Positions 37,397 through 45,684 of a stretch of 45,684 nucleotides of DNA are shown here, piece after piece. This DNA is from CAYWVO01 sp964461835 (GTDB lineage: Bacteria > Zixibacteria > MSB-5A5 > WJJR01 > JAJRUJ01): assembly GCA_964461835.1 (NCBI GenBank), contig CAYWVO010000027.1, positions 1 to 45,684 of the forward strand, read 5' to 3'. Each line of letters opens with the position of its first letter. The stretch's first letter is position 1. A program made the position numbers and the translations under genes. The notes beneath the pieces were generated by a model. That model did not search any database and was not told the origin of the DNA. It worked only from the letters and a program-made list of their open reading frames with translations.

Positions 37397-38860
37397 ATGG
37401 CTGACGATCACAGCACTCCAATTGAACATCGACGAGAAAAGCTGGAACGCCTGCGGGAACGGGGGATCGACCCGTATCCCTACAAATTTGACCGAACCCA
37501 CCGACTGGCCGAAGTCAGCGAGAATTTCGAGAGGCTGGAAGGCCTGACCGTTTCGGTAGCCGGACGGATCATGTCTATTCGCGGGCACGGCAAGACATCA
37601 TTTTTCCACTTGCAGGACCAGACCGGGAAGTTACAGAGCTACGTACGTAAAGACTCAGTCGACGAGGAAACATTCTCACTCTTTGGGGATGTCGATCTCG
37701 GCGACATTGTCGGAGTGTCCGGCGAAGTGTTCAAGACCCGCACCGGAGAAATTACGGTCAAAGTTAAGACCCTGGTGATGCTGGCAAAATCGCGTCTCCC
37801 CCTGCCGGAGAAGTGGCACGGGCTACAGGATATCGACTTGCGGTATCGGCGGCGGTATCTGGATTTGATTGTCAATCCCGAGGTGAAAGATCTCTTTATT
37901 GCCCGTAGCAAGACAATCCGGGCCATTCGGAATTTTCTTGATAAACACGACTTTCTGGAGGTCGAAACACCGATTTTGCAGCCCCTCTACGGTGGTGCGG
38001 CGGCGCGGCCGTTCACGACGCATCACAATACGCTGGATATGGAATTGTACCTGCGTATCGCGGATGAGCTCTATTTGAAACGGCTGATCGTCGGCGGCTT
38101 TGATCGGGTGTATGAAATAGCAAAGGACTTTCGTAACGAGGGGATGGACCGCGAGCATAACCCTGAGTTCACGATGGTCGAGTATTACATGGCATATGCG
38201 GATTACCATGATATGATGGACCTCTTTCGCGATTTGTTGCTTTATGTTGCCCGCGAGGTCCGTGGTGAGGAAACGCTGCAACTCGGGGATGAAATTATCG
38301 ACCTTTCGGGAGAGTGGCCGAAAATCCGTCTCACCGACGCAATCCAGGCGGCCACGGGCGACGATTATCTAGACTGCCCGGTCGAAGAAGCTAAAAAGAT
38401 GGCGGAAGATTCCGGCGTTGATGTTAAGGGCAAGCGAACATTGGGGCAGATAATCGATGCGGTGTTTACCCACAAAGTCCAACCGCAATTGATGAAACCA
38501 ACGTTTATCACCGACCATCCCCGCGAGACCAGCCCGCTGGCGAAGGTACATCGGGACGACGACAGTCTGGTGGAGCGCTTTGAGGTTTTCGTGGGGACGA
38601 AAGAGATCGCCAATGCGTTTTCCGAGCTCTCCGACCCGGACGATCAACGTGCCCGGTTCGAAAACCAGGCGGTACTGAGCAAGGCAGGTGACGAGGAAGC
38701 GCACATGATGGACGAAGATTTTATCCGCGCGCTCTCCTACGGTATGCCGCCGACCGGCGGTCTGGGGTGCGGGGTTGATCGTCTCGTGATGCTCTTGACC
38801 GGCGCACCGTCCATTCGTGACGTCATCCTCTTCCCCACCATGCGGCCGGAGGCAGGGTAA
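37397..38860 (+). CDS. lysS: Lysyl-tRNA synthetase, class II
   Basis: The 487-residue enzyme charges tRNA-Lys. It has an N-terminal OB-fold anticodon-binding domain (about residues 50-145, VAGRIMSIRGHGKTSFFHLQ) and the class II catalytic core. Motif 1 is around FLDKHDFLEVETPIL, motif 2 is RVYEIAKDFRNEGMDREHNPEFT (split here in reading), and motif 3 is near the end (GGLGCGVDRLVMLLTG). The segment LRYRRRYLDLI is family-typical. Length and order are standard. CAGGGGA precedes the ATG. The ABC permease gene begins five bases after the stop, so lysS and the Lol-type genes are probably one operon. Confidence 0.97.
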   Translation: MADDHSTPIEHRREKLERLRERGIDPYPYKFDRTHRLAEVSENFERLEGLTVSVAGRIMSIRGHGKTSFFHLQDQTGKLQSYVRKDSVDEETFSLFGDVDLGDIVGVSGEVFKTRTGEITVKVKTLVMLAKSRLPLPEKWHGLQDIDLRYRRRYLDLIVNPEVKDLFIARSKTIRAIRNFLDKHDFLEVETPILQPLYGGAAARPFTTHHNTLDMELYLRIADELYLKRLIVGGFDRVYEIAKDFRNEGMDREHNPEFTMVEYYMAYADYHDMMDLFRDLLLYVAREVRGEETLQLGDEIIDLSGEWPKIRLTDAIQAATGDDYLDCPVEEAKKMAEDSGVDVKGKRTLGQIIDAVFTHKVQPQLMKPTFITDHPRETSPLAKVHRDDDSLVERFEVFVGTKEIANAFSELSDPDDQRARFENQAVLSKAGDEEAHMMDEDFIRALSYGMPPTGGLGCGVDRLVMLLTGAPSIRDVILFPTMRPEAG

Positions 38861-38865
38861 CCTTT

Positions 38866-40086
38866 ATGGATTACGCGCTGTTTATTGCGCGACGGTACCT
38901 GCGGTCCCGGCAAAAAGAAGGTTTTATCTCCCTCATTTCGCTGATTGCGGTCCTCGGGATCACCGTGGGCGTGGCTGCGCTGACGTTCGCCTTGGCCATG
39001 ATGAATGGATTCGAAGGCACAGTCAAAGAGCGCATTGTCAATACCACAGCCCACGTGTCGGTGTACGATGTGTTCGGGGAAGGAATTTCCGATTACGAAA
39101 AATTGGAGAAGCAGGTCGCCGATCATCCGCGAATAACCGCGACCGCACCGTTTATTTATTTCAAAGCGGCGATTTCGTCGGCCGTCGAGAATGACGGAGT
39201 CGTGGTGCGGGGGATTGTTCCCGGGAAAGAACGAAAAGTCACCAAGCTTGCCGAATCGCTCGTGTATGGATCGCTCGATTTGTCCCGGGATACGCTGAAT
39301 AATCGGCGGATTTTGCTCGGAATTACGCTGGCGCAGCGGCTGGATGTTGATGTTGGCGACAAGGTTGTCCTGTATTCTCTGCGCGGGCAGGACCTCAGCA
39401 TGCCCCCGAAAGTGATGCAGTTTATCGTTGGTGGGTTATTTGAGACCGGGATGTATGAATATGACGCCAATTTGGTGTATATTCATCTCACCGCCGCGCA
39501 GGATTTATTCTTTTTGCCGGAGCAGGTCACCGGCATTCACGCAATGACCAATGACTGGAAACGGGCAGACGAAATTGCCGGATCACTGGACGAACAACTC
39601 GGCCCTCCCTATTTCGCCACCGACTGGATGCGCATGCACAAGAATTTGTTTTCCTGGATGCAATTGGAGAAATATGCGTTGTTTCTGGCTTTGTGTCTCA
39701 TTGTTGCGGTGGCGGCGTTCAATATTGTGTCGATGCTGATCATGGTCGTAATCGACAAACGCAAAGATATCGCCATCTTAAAAGCTATGGGAACCCCGAC
39801 TCGTGGCATTACCCGGATTTTCATGATTAAGGGGGTCATCATCGGGGTGGTGGGAACAATCATCGGGTCGGCAACCGGACTGCTGGCCTGCTGGTTGCAG
39901 CACACCTTTAATTTTATCCCCCTGCCAGCAGAAATATATTTTATCGATTCGTTACCGGTCGATGTGCAGATTTGGGACGTCGTGCTGGTGTCCGTGATTT
40001 CGCTGCTGGTCTCGTTTCTGGCAACGATTTATCCCTCACGGCGGGCGGCGCGATTATATCCGGTAGAAGTGTTTCGTCTGGAATGA
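38866..40086 (+). CDS. lolC: LolC/LolE-family ABC transporter permease
   Basis: The 406-residue inner-membrane protein has the LolCE layout. One N-terminal transmembrane helix follows FIARRYLRSRQKEGFISLIS, then a large periplasmic domain (about residues 50-265), then three helices of an FtsX domain (about 275-400). The segment KDIAILKAMGTPTRGITRIF is the cytoplasmic coupling helix that contacts the ATPase. With the LolD-type ATPase it should extract lipoproteins from the inner membrane. One permease gene is present, so it may act as a homodimer (LolF-like use), which is inference. It follows lysS by five bases. Confidence 0.92.
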   Translation: MDYALFIARRYLRSRQKEGFISLISLIAVLGITVGVAALTFALAMMNGFEGTVKERIVNTTAHVSVYDVFGEGISDYEKLEKQVADHPRITATAPFIYFKAAISSAVENDGVVVRGIVPGKERKVTKLAESLVYGSLDLSRDTLNNRRILLGITLAQRLDVDVGDKVVLYSLRGQDLSMPPKVMQFIVGGLFETGMYEYDANLVYIHLTAAQDLFFLPEQVTGIHAMTNDWKRADEIAGSLDEQLGPPYFATDWMRMHKNLFSWMQLEKYALFLALCLIVAVAAFNIVSMLIMVVIDKRKDIAILKAMGTPTRGITRIFMIKGVIIGVVGTIIGSATGLLACWLQHTFNFIPLPAEIYFIDSLPVDVQIWDVVLVSVISLLVSFLATIYPSRRAARLYPVEVFRLE

Positions 40087-40093
40087 CTCGATC

Positions 40094-40110
40094 TTAAAGT
40101 AATACTTTAA
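40094..40110. other. Perfect 17-base palindrome between permease and ATPase genes
   Basis: TTAAAGTAATACTTTAA is symmetric about its central A. It lies in the 124-base gap between the two Lol-type genes and could be an operator-like site; no regulator is known. Confidence 0.35.
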
Positions 40111-40210
40111 ATTAGTAACGAAATGGTGATCCAAACGACAAATTCTATGAGAGACAACGGGGATCAGGGAAGCACGCAGTGCTCCCATACGTACTAGGTG
40201 TAGGGTGACA

Positions 40211-40957
40211 ATGACAGGAGTCACCACTAAGAATGGAGCAACCAGGAACACGTGCAGTGTTCGCGGTGTCACGCGGGCGTTTGACGCTCCGGGAGGAACG
40301 CTGCGGGTTTTGCGTGGCATAGACTTGGAACTTCATCAGGGGGAGATGGTAGCTATTATCGGGCCGAGCGGCGTGGGGAAGAGTACGCTACTCCATATCG
40401 CCGGCGCTTTGGACCCGCCAACGGAGGGGGAAGTTTTGGTAGGCGGTCAAAATCTCTACCAACTTAACGATACCGATCGCGCACATCTCCGTAACCGCAA
40501 GCTTGGGTTTGTGTTCCAGTTTCACCACTTGTTGCCCGAGTTCACCGCTCTGGAGAATGTGGCCATGCCGCTGTTAGTGAGACAAACTTCGCCCTCGGTA
40601 GCCCTGGCAGCCGCGGCGGAGCAATTGGCGGCGGTCGGATTAGCCGATCGAGCGGGTCATCGTCCGGGAAAACTCTCCGGGGGAGAACAGCAGCGGGTCG
40701 CGGTCGCGCGCGCGCTGATCGGTTCACCGGCAGTCGTTCTCGCCGACGAACCGAGCGGCAATCTGGATGAAGTAACTGCGGGGCGGCTGCATGAATTATT
40801 GACGACATTGAAGGATCAGCAAAAGCGGGCTTTCTTGATTGCCACGCACAACCCGGACCTGGCCCGTCGCTCAGATAGAGTCTTCCGCATCGTTGAAGGT
40901 CGACTCAAGCCCGAAACCGAGGGGCCAATGGCGCCCAATGGGCAAGGGACCGGATGA
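40211..40957 (+). CDS. lolD: LolD-type ABC transporter ATP-binding protein
   Basis: The 248-residue ATPase has Walker A GPSGVGKST, Q loop VFQFHHLLPEFTALENV (the HHLLPEFTALENV segment is a LolD hallmark), signature LSGGEQQR, Walker B VVLADEPSGNLD and the switch His in ATHN. It should power the permease encoded upstream. An ATG at 40211, preceded by AGGGTGACA, is chosen; a GTG two codons earlier is possible. The N-terminus has about 15 extra polar residues before the first strand. The 124-base spacing from the permease is larger than usual for lol operons. Confidence 0.92.
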   Translation: MTGVTTKNGATRNTCSVRGVTRAFDAPGGTLRVLRGIDLELHQGEMVAIIGPSGVGKSTLLHIAGALDPPTEGEVLVGGQNLYQLNDTDRAHLRNRKLGFVFQFHHLLPEFTALENVAMPLLVRQTSPSVALAAAAEQLAAVGLADRAGHRPGKLSGGEQQRVAVARALIGSPAVVLADEPSGNLDEVTAGRLHELLTTLKDQQKRAFLIATHNPDLARRSDRVFRIVEGRLKPETEGPMAPNGQGTG

Positions 40958-41102
40958 TTTTGCGAAAAGTGACGAATGAAACCGGAGGGGCACGTCGATA
41001 CAAGGATACAAAAGGCGACAATGGCTTTTCCCTTGCTCGCCATAATCGACGCCTGTTACTTCCCGACGACATTGGCCGAACCAACGCGGGGGGTGGTTAC
41101 GA

Positions 41103-41612
41103 ATGAAATGTGACAATTGCGATAATGAAGCCAGTGTTCACCTGACACAGATCAAAGAAGGCAAAAAAGCGCAAATCCATCTGTGTAAGGAGTGTGCGCG
41201 CAAACGGGGTTTTGGTAACCCGTTGGACGACGTACCGTTTCCACTTGCGGAGTTCCTGGCCGGCATGGTTAAGGGAACCACGACCGAATCCGGTGAGCAG
41301 GTCGCGGATCTGCAATGTGAGGGCTGCGGGATGAAGTTTGTCGAATTTGCCAAAGTCGGTCGCTTTGGCTGTGGTCAGTGTTATAAAGCATTCGACAAAC
41401 CATTGGAAGACCTGCTGCGTCGCATCCACGGCTCGACAATTCACCGGGGCCGGACATCACGGGCGGCGCAGAGCGAAATGGCGCCGCTGGCCGAGGAGGT
41501 AAAACTGAAAGAGGAGCTCCGGCAGGCGATTGCGGCGGAACGCTTTGAGGAGGCCGCCTCAATCCGCGACCAACTCCGTTCACTGAAGGCGAACGCGGCC
41601 AAGGGTAATTAA
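41103..41612 (+). CDS. mcsA: McsA-like zinc-finger/UVR protein
   Basis: The 169-residue protein has four CxxC pairs in the McsA pattern: CDNC, CKEC, CEGC and CGQC, expected to bind zinc. The C-terminal UVR motif reads EELRQAIAAERFEEAASIRDQLRSL. In Firmicutes McsA activates the arginine kinase McsB and adapts it to the ClpC unfoldase. It is followed after one base by mcsB, so translation is coupled. The 145 bases between lolD and this gene could hold a heat-shock promoter, but I see no convincing one and no CtsR-type direct repeat. Confidence 0.92.
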   Translation: MKCDNCDNEASVHLTQIKEGKKAQIHLCKECARKRGFGNPLDDVPFPLAEFLAGMVKGTTTESGEQVADLQCEGCGMKFVEFAKVGRFGCGQCYKAFDKPLEDLLRRIHGSTIHRGRTSRAAQSEMAPLAEEVKLKEELRQAIAAERFEEAASIRDQLRSLKANAAKGN

Positions 41613-41613
41613 T

Positions 41614-42744
41614 ATGGCGATCATTGATGAATTGGGAACACGACCAGCGGCTTGGGTCTCCGGCGACGGAGAAGAAGCGGAAATTGTGCTTTCCAGTCGG
41701 GTACGGCTCGCACGAAATATCGCCGGTCATCTGTATCCACAGCGCGCTGATCTCGAGCAAAATCAGAGTGTCGTAGACCTGCTGGGATCCGCGGTCACCA
41801 AATGCGGTATTGGGGAGACTGGTGAATTTGTCTCGGCTGATGAGGTTGATGACCTCTCCGGGGAAATTCTGGTTGAACGTCATTTGATCAGCCGCGAGTT
41901 CTTGCATTACGATCGACCGCGGGGGCTATACGTCTCAGCCAATGAAGCCGCCAGCGTAATGGTCAATGAGGAGGACCATGTGCGCATTCAGGCGGTGGCT
42001 TCCGGTATGGACATCCGTCAGGCAATGGCGCAGGTGGCGGAGGTTGACGGACAACTCGGTGAGGTATTGGAGTTTGATACCGATCCGCGACTGGGATTTC
42101 TTACCTCCTGCCCCACCAATGTCGGCACGGGGATGCGGGCTTCGGTCCTTATCCATTTGCCGGGCCTGGTGTTGACTGAGGACATGGATTCGGTGTTGCA
42201 GCAGGTCTCGAAGATCGGTCTGACGGTGCGTGGTTTCCACGGAGAGGGATCGGACGTTCGCGGCAATTTGTTCCAGATATCTAACCAGACGACACTGGGT
42301 CGCTCCGAGGAGGACCTCATTGAATCGCTGGAGCGAATTGCCAAGCAACTGATTGCCTTCGAGCTGGATGCGCGGCGAAAACTGTTTGCCGATGCTCCCT
42401 ATTTGATTGAGGATAAAATCTGGCGCTCGCTGGGGATGCTGTCTCTGGCGCGCGTGTTGACCTCCGCTGAGGCACTGAATCTGCTTTCGGCAGTCCGTCT
42501 GGGTGTTACCAACGACTTGATCAACGGGCTGGACCTGGCAACGTTAAACGAATTATTGCTTTCGACACAGCCGGCACATTTGCAACGTGCCATGAAGCGG
42601 CGGATGTCATCGGAAGACCGGGATGTCGCCCGAGCCAAGCTGGTCCGGGAACGACTCTGGCCGATTTTGCAGGAGATGAAACCAAACAGCGAACCTACCG
42701 ATACTTCCAATGACAAATCGGATACGCCGGATGAAAAAAGCTGA
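41614..42744 (+). CDS. mcsB: Protein arginine kinase McsB
   Basis: McsB phosphorylates arginine residues on damaged proteins, marking them for ClpCP. The 376-residue protein has the phosphagen-kinase catalytic core: VLSSRVRLARNIAGHLYP near residue 27, the SCPTNVGTGMRASVLIHLPG block near residue 165 and the DVRGNLFQISNQTTLG segment near residue 210. The C-terminal part has the RRKLF...IEDKIWRSLGML helices that bind phosphoarginine in the dimer. Length and motif order are normal. It lies between mcsA and clpC with a 112-base gap to the latter. Confidence 0.94.
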   Translation: MAIIDELGTRPAAWVSGDGEEAEIVLSSRVRLARNIAGHLYPQRADLEQNQSVVDLLGSAVTKCGIGETGEFVSADEVDDLSGEILVERHLISREFLHYDRPRGLYVSANEAASVMVNEEDHVRIQAVASGMDIRQAMAQVAEVDGQLGEVLEFDTDPRLGFLTSCPTNVGTGMRASVLIHLPGLVLTEDMDSVLQQVSKIGLTVRGFHGEGSDVRGNLFQISNQTTLGRSEEDLIESLERIAKQLIAFELDARRKLFADAPYLIEDKIWRSLGMLSLARVLTSAEALNLLSAVRLGVTNDLINGLDLATLNELLLSTQPAHLQRAMKRRMSSEDRDVARAKLVRERLWPILQEMKPNSEPTDTSNDKSDTPDEKS

Positions 42745-42856
42745 AAAAGGAGACAAACAGACCGAGGTAACCGACCGATATAACTGAGAACTTATCGCGC
42801 CCCGTACTACTTTCGTGGCGGACATCAGTTTCGCGATACAATTAGGAGTCACAGGC

Positions 42857-45340
42857 ATGAGTGAAATGTTTACCGAAGCAGCACGGAAAGCCATCGAGTA
42901 TGCCCGTGATGAAGCAGCTCGGCTTCGGCATGACTATATCGGTACAGAACATCTTCTCCTCGGCCTAATCCGTCTGGGAGAGGGCAAGGCGGTCGAAATT
43001 ATTACCGATATGGGGTTGGACCTCACCGAACTGAAGCAGTCGATCGAAGAGGTTGTCCAACCCTCGGGCGGCACCATGACCATGGGTCAATTGCCGCTTA
43101 CTGCCCGCGCGAAGAAAACGCTCGAAGTGGCCGGTCAGGAAGCCCGTGCCCTTCGTGCTAAAGATATCGATACCGAGCATATTCTTCTGTCACTACTCAA
43201 GGACGAGGAAGGCGTCGCCGCGCAGGTCCTCTCGATGTATGACATTGATTACAAAGAGGCCTACGAAGAGTTGAAAAATATCAACAGCGGGCGCCCGTCC
43301 TCCTACGGCAAGAAACGAAAGAAAACCAAAACACCGGCGCTGGATCATTTCGGCCGGGACTTAACCGAGATGGCGCGCCGCAGCCAGCTCGATCCGATCA
43401 TCGGCCGCGGGCGGGAAATTGAACGCGTCAGCCAAATTCTCTCGCGCCGCAAGAAAAACAACCCGGTGTTGATCGGCGAGCCGGGTGTCGGAAAAACGGC
43501 CATCGTTGAAGGTCTGGCGCAGCGGATCGTGGACGGTCACGTCCCGCAGACACTGGAAAACAAACGCCTGGTAACGCTGGATATGGCGTCGCTCGTGGCC
43601 GGCACCAAATATCGCGGCCAGTTTGAGGAACGCCTGAAAGCGGTCTTAAACGAAATTATCAACAGTAAAGACGTGGTCATCTTCATCGACGAGTTGCACA
43701 CAATCGTCGGTGCCGGTGGCGCGGAAGGATCGCTGGACGCCTCGAATATTTTCAAGCCGTCACTCTCGCGCGGCGAATTGCAGTGTATCGGCGCCACAAC
43801 ATTGAACGAGTATCGCAAGTACATCGAGAAGGACGGCGCGCTCGATCGCCGGTTCCAGACGGTGATGGTCGATCCGCCGACACATCAGGATACGGTGGAA
43901 ATTCTGCGCGGCCTGCGAGCGCGATACGAAGACCACCACAAGATTCACATCTCGGATGAAGCGCTCGATGCGTCGGTAAAACTGTCCGACCGCTATATCA
44001 CCGGAAAGTATCAACCGGACAAGGCAATCGATTTGATTGACGAAGCCGGGTCCCGCGCGCACTTGAACTCGCATACGCGTCCGGATTCCTTCACGCAACT
44101 GGAAGCCGAGATCGAACGAGTCAGCAAAGAGAAAGAACAGGCGGTCAAGAACCAGGAGTTTGAAAAAGCCGCACAATTGCGCGATCAATTGAAGTTCCTG
44201 CGCGAAGATCTCGAAACACAGCAACGCCAATGGGAAGAAGATCGCGAAAAGAAATCATACACACTGACTGAAGAGGACGTGGCGGAAGTCACCTCGCTGA
44301 TCACCGGTATTCCGTTGTTCCGTCTGGAAGAAAAAGAATCCAAGAAACTCATTCGGATGGAAGAGGAACTCAATCGCCGAATTATCGGTCAGGAAGAGGC
44401 AATCAGAGCGTTGACCAAAGCGATTCGGCGCTCGCGTGCCGGGCTGTCCGATCCGCGACGGCCGATTGGCTCGTTTGTCTTCCTCGGTCCGACCGGGGTC
44501 GGTAAAACGGAGTTGGCTCGGGTGCTGGCGGAATTCCTCTTTGAGGACGCCGACGCCCTGATTCGCATCGATATGTCGGAATACCTGGAGAAATTCTCGG
44601 TCTCACGGTTAATCGGCGCTCCGCCGGGATATGTCGGCTACGAAGAAGGCGGACAGTTGACCGAGAAAGTGCGACGGAAACCGTACTCGGTCGTGCTGCT
44701 GGACGAAATTGAGAAGGCGCACCCGGAGGTGTATAACATCCTGCTGCAACTGCTCGATGACGGCGCCCTGACCGACAGCTTTGGTCGCAAGGTCGATTTC
44801 AAGAATACGGTCATCATTATGACTTCGAACATCGGGACACGGGAAATCCATGACGGGAAAACCGTGGGATTCGCCCAGATGGAAGTCGATGCATCCTACG
44901 AGAACATGAAAAAGAAGGTGATGGGTGAAGTGCGGAAGCTGTTCAATCCGGAATTGCTGAACCGGATTGATGAAACGATCATTTTCCATCATCTCGGGAT
45001 TGAAGAAATCCTGAAGATTGTCGACCTGTTACTCGGTGACGTGGCGCGTCGCCTGGCCGAACGCGGCATTTCGTTTGAACTGTCCAAGTCGGCACGGAAG
45101 TTCCTGGCGGACAAGGGCTATGAGCCGTCCCTCGGGGCCCGCCCGTTGCGTCGGGCAATTCAGAAGTACCTCGAGGACCCGCTGGCGGAGGAAATACTCC
45201 GCGGGCAGTTCGCCGGTGATTGCCACGTGCAGATCGACCACAAAGAAGGCGCCGAGGAGTTGACCTTCGATATCTCCCTTAAAGAGAGAACTGAAGACTC
45301 CAAGGACGAGCCGAGTCCGCAGATTCAGGAAAGCACGTAA
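42857..45340 (+). CDS. clpC: ATP-dependent unfoldase ClpC
   Basis: The 827-residue AAA+ protein has an N-terminal double Clp-N repeat (FTEAARKAIEYARDEAAR and LTARAKKTLEVAGQEARAL) and D1 with Walker A GEPGVGKTA and Walker B VVIFIDELHT. A UVR-containing middle region (NQEFEKAAQLRDQL) marks it as ClpC rather than ClpB. D2 has Walker A GPTGVGKTE and Walker B VVLLDEIEKA. The C-terminal D2-small domain ends in an acidic tail. ClpC feeds substrates to ClpP; no clpP is in view. I start at the ATG at 42857 because GGAGTC lies just upstream; an earlier in-frame start adds 14 residues unlike ClpC. A strong terminator follows. Confidence 0.96.
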   Translation: MSEMFTEAARKAIEYARDEAARLRHDYIGTEHLLLGLIRLGEGKAVEIITDMGLDLTELKQSIEEVVQPSGGTMTMGQLPLTARAKKTLEVAGQEARALRAKDIDTEHILLSLLKDEEGVAAQVLSMYDIDYKEAYEELKNINSGRPSSYGKKRKKTKTPALDHFGRDLTEMARRSQLDPIIGRGREIERVSQILSRRKKNNPVLIGEPGVGKTAIVEGLAQRIVDGHVPQTLENKRLVTLDMASLVAGTKYRGQFEERLKAVLNEIINSKDVVIFIDELHTIVGAGGAEGSLDASNIFKPSLSRGELQCIGATTLNEYRKYIEKDGALDRRFQTVMVDPPTHQDTVEILRGLRARYEDHHKIHISDEALDASVKLSDRYITGKYQPDKAIDLIDEAGSRAHLNSHTRPDSFTQLEAEIERVSKEKEQAVKNQEFEKAAQLRDQLKFLREDLETQQRQWEEDREKKSYTLTEEDVAEVTSLITGIPLFRLEEKESKKLIRMEEELNRRIIGQEEAIRALTKAIRRSRAGLSDPRRPIGSFVFLGPTGVGKTELARVLAEFLFEDADALIRIDMSEYLEKFSVSRLIGAPPGYVGYEEGGQLTEKVRRKPYSVVLLDEIEKAHPEVYNILLQLLDDGALTDSFGRKVDFKNTVIIMTSNIGTREIHDGKTVGFAQMEVDASYENMKKKVMGEVRKLFNPELLNRIDETIIFHHLGIEEILKIVDLLLGDVARRLAERGISFELSKSARKFLADKGYEPSLGARPLRRAIQKYLEDPLAEEILRGQFAGDCHVQIDHKEGAEELTFDISLKERTEDSKDEPSPQIQEST

Positions 45341-45366
45341 GTACTGCAACCGTGATACATACGGCG

Positions 45367-45398
45367 ACCGGCGAGGAGCAATCCTCGCCGGTTTTTTT
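45367..45398 (+). terminator. Intrinsic terminator of clpC
   Basis: ACCGGCGAGGA (45367-45377) and TCCTCGCCGGT (45382-45392) form an 11-bp stem with a 4-base loop, followed by seven T residues. Confidence 0.95.
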
Positions 45399-45417
45399 GT
45401 GCACGGCAGATGCTCAA

Positions 45418-45471
45418 AACCGGGTGGGAACCTCAAACTTCTCGCCGAAGGCGAGCTCGGTTTGGGGTTGA
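45418..45471. repeat. Imperfect inverted repeat after clpC (family-D-like)
   Basis: AACCTCAAAC and GTTTGGGGTT arms surround CTCGCCGAAGGCGAG. The arrangement resembles family D at 3773 and 4531 but the ends differ. Confidence 0.4.
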
Positions 45472-45501
45472 TAATGTTGCGTGGGCGGCCCACGGCGGGG
45501 T

Positions 45502-45560
45502 GGGTGGCCCTGATCTGAGGGACAGCGAACAGCGACCCCGGAGATCAGGGTTTCTAGGAG
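45502..45560 (+). repeat. Family-C repeat with a long core
   Basis: GGGTGGCCCTGATCT and AGATCAGGGTTTCTAGG flank about 27 bases. It forms an inverted pair with 45591-45622. Confidence 0.55.
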
Positions 45561-45590
45561 CGATGGGATTTGGCGACCAGGATCAACGCT

Positions 45591-45622
45591 CCTAGAAACC
45601 CTGGGCAAAGCCCAGGGCCACG
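45591..45622 (-). repeat. Family-C repeat, partner of 45502-45560
   Basis: On the minus strand: GTGGCC, core CTGGGCTTTGCCCAG, then GGTTTCTAGG. The last about 60 bases of the window after it show nothing recognisable. Confidence 0.6.
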
Positions 45623-45684
45623 CCAGCCAATGCCGAACGACAATACGTGTTGGACGTGCTGATCAGCGAACGTTTCCGGGATCA

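Noticed and set aside
42749..42856. Upstream start for ClpC at 42815
   Set aside because: The first 14 residues would not match ClpC, and the ATG at 42857 has a good ribosome-binding site.

Overview
The window is a stretch of bacterial chromosome, moderately GC-rich by eye and densely coded on both strands. It carries mostly housekeeping and envelope genes, plus several unusual loci. The organism looks diderm: it has LolC/LolD-type lipoprotein-release proteins, FadL/PorV-like and other beta-barrel proteins, several lipoproteins and an MltD-type transglycosylase. It also has the McsA-McsB-ClpC set best known from Firmicutes, a tiny AURKAIP1/COX24-type basic protein of the kind I associate with Bacteroidota and relatives, and a giant secreted protease ending in a FlgD/sorting-like domain. 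This mix fits an uncultured FCB-group-related phylum such as Zixibacteria. That assignment is inference from gene content, not from a marker-gene tree.

Layout. 1-2.6 kb (minus strand): a homopolymer-containing promoter pointing out of the window, threonine synthase, a four-helix membrane protein, a small winged-helix-like protein and MsrB. 2.8-4.8 kb: an EamA transporter, then a decayed region with nested palindromes, the 3' remnant of an IS110-type transposase, tRNA-Thr(TGT) and two inverted copies of a repeat. 4.9-8.6 kb (minus): a four-gene corrinoid methyltransfer operon encoding a corrinoid protein, a homocysteine S-methyltransferase, a MetH-type reactivation protein and a non-pyrrolysine MttB-family methyltransferase. 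Together they resemble a split methionine synthase whose folate module is replaced by a quaternary-amine-type methyltransferase. 8.8-11.6 kb (minus): a WxxGxW lipoprotein, a TPR membrane protein and a PorV/FadL-like barrel. 11.9-13.2 kb (plus): LOG/TIGR00725-like protein, acylphosphatase and adenine phosphoribosyltransferase. 13.2-17.8 kb (plus): tRNA-Arg(CCT) and a signalling cluster of kinase-like protein, Rossmann-PAS-PAS histidine kinase, response regulator fused to a degenerate H-protein domain, and M48 lipoprotein protease.

17.9-24.7 kb: a barrel protein (minus), a secreted hypothetical (plus), then HU, the 31-residue basic protein, SppA, MltD and MiaA (all minus). 24.8-29.6 kb (plus): an SLC13 transporter, two adjacent secreted Cys-rich paralogs sharing a 27-residue repeat, and two tandem EamA transporters. 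29.7-35.7 kb (plus): a fused TssB-TssC contractile-sheath gene with its own promoter and no other T6SS gene in view, an S8 protease of about 1230 residues and IscX. 36-37.3 kb: tRNA-Ala(CGC), a small lipoprotein and several families of dispersed palindromic repeats. 37.4-45.3 kb (plus): LysS, LolC/E-type permease, LolD-type ATPase, McsA, McsB and ClpC, ending in a strong terminator and then more dispersed repeats.

Two patterns run through the window. Most convincing promoters have a TTGNCN -35 and a -10 of the form TATATN, spaced 16-18. The intergenic regions hold several short palindromic repeat families whose flanks are conserved while the self-complementary cores differ between copies.
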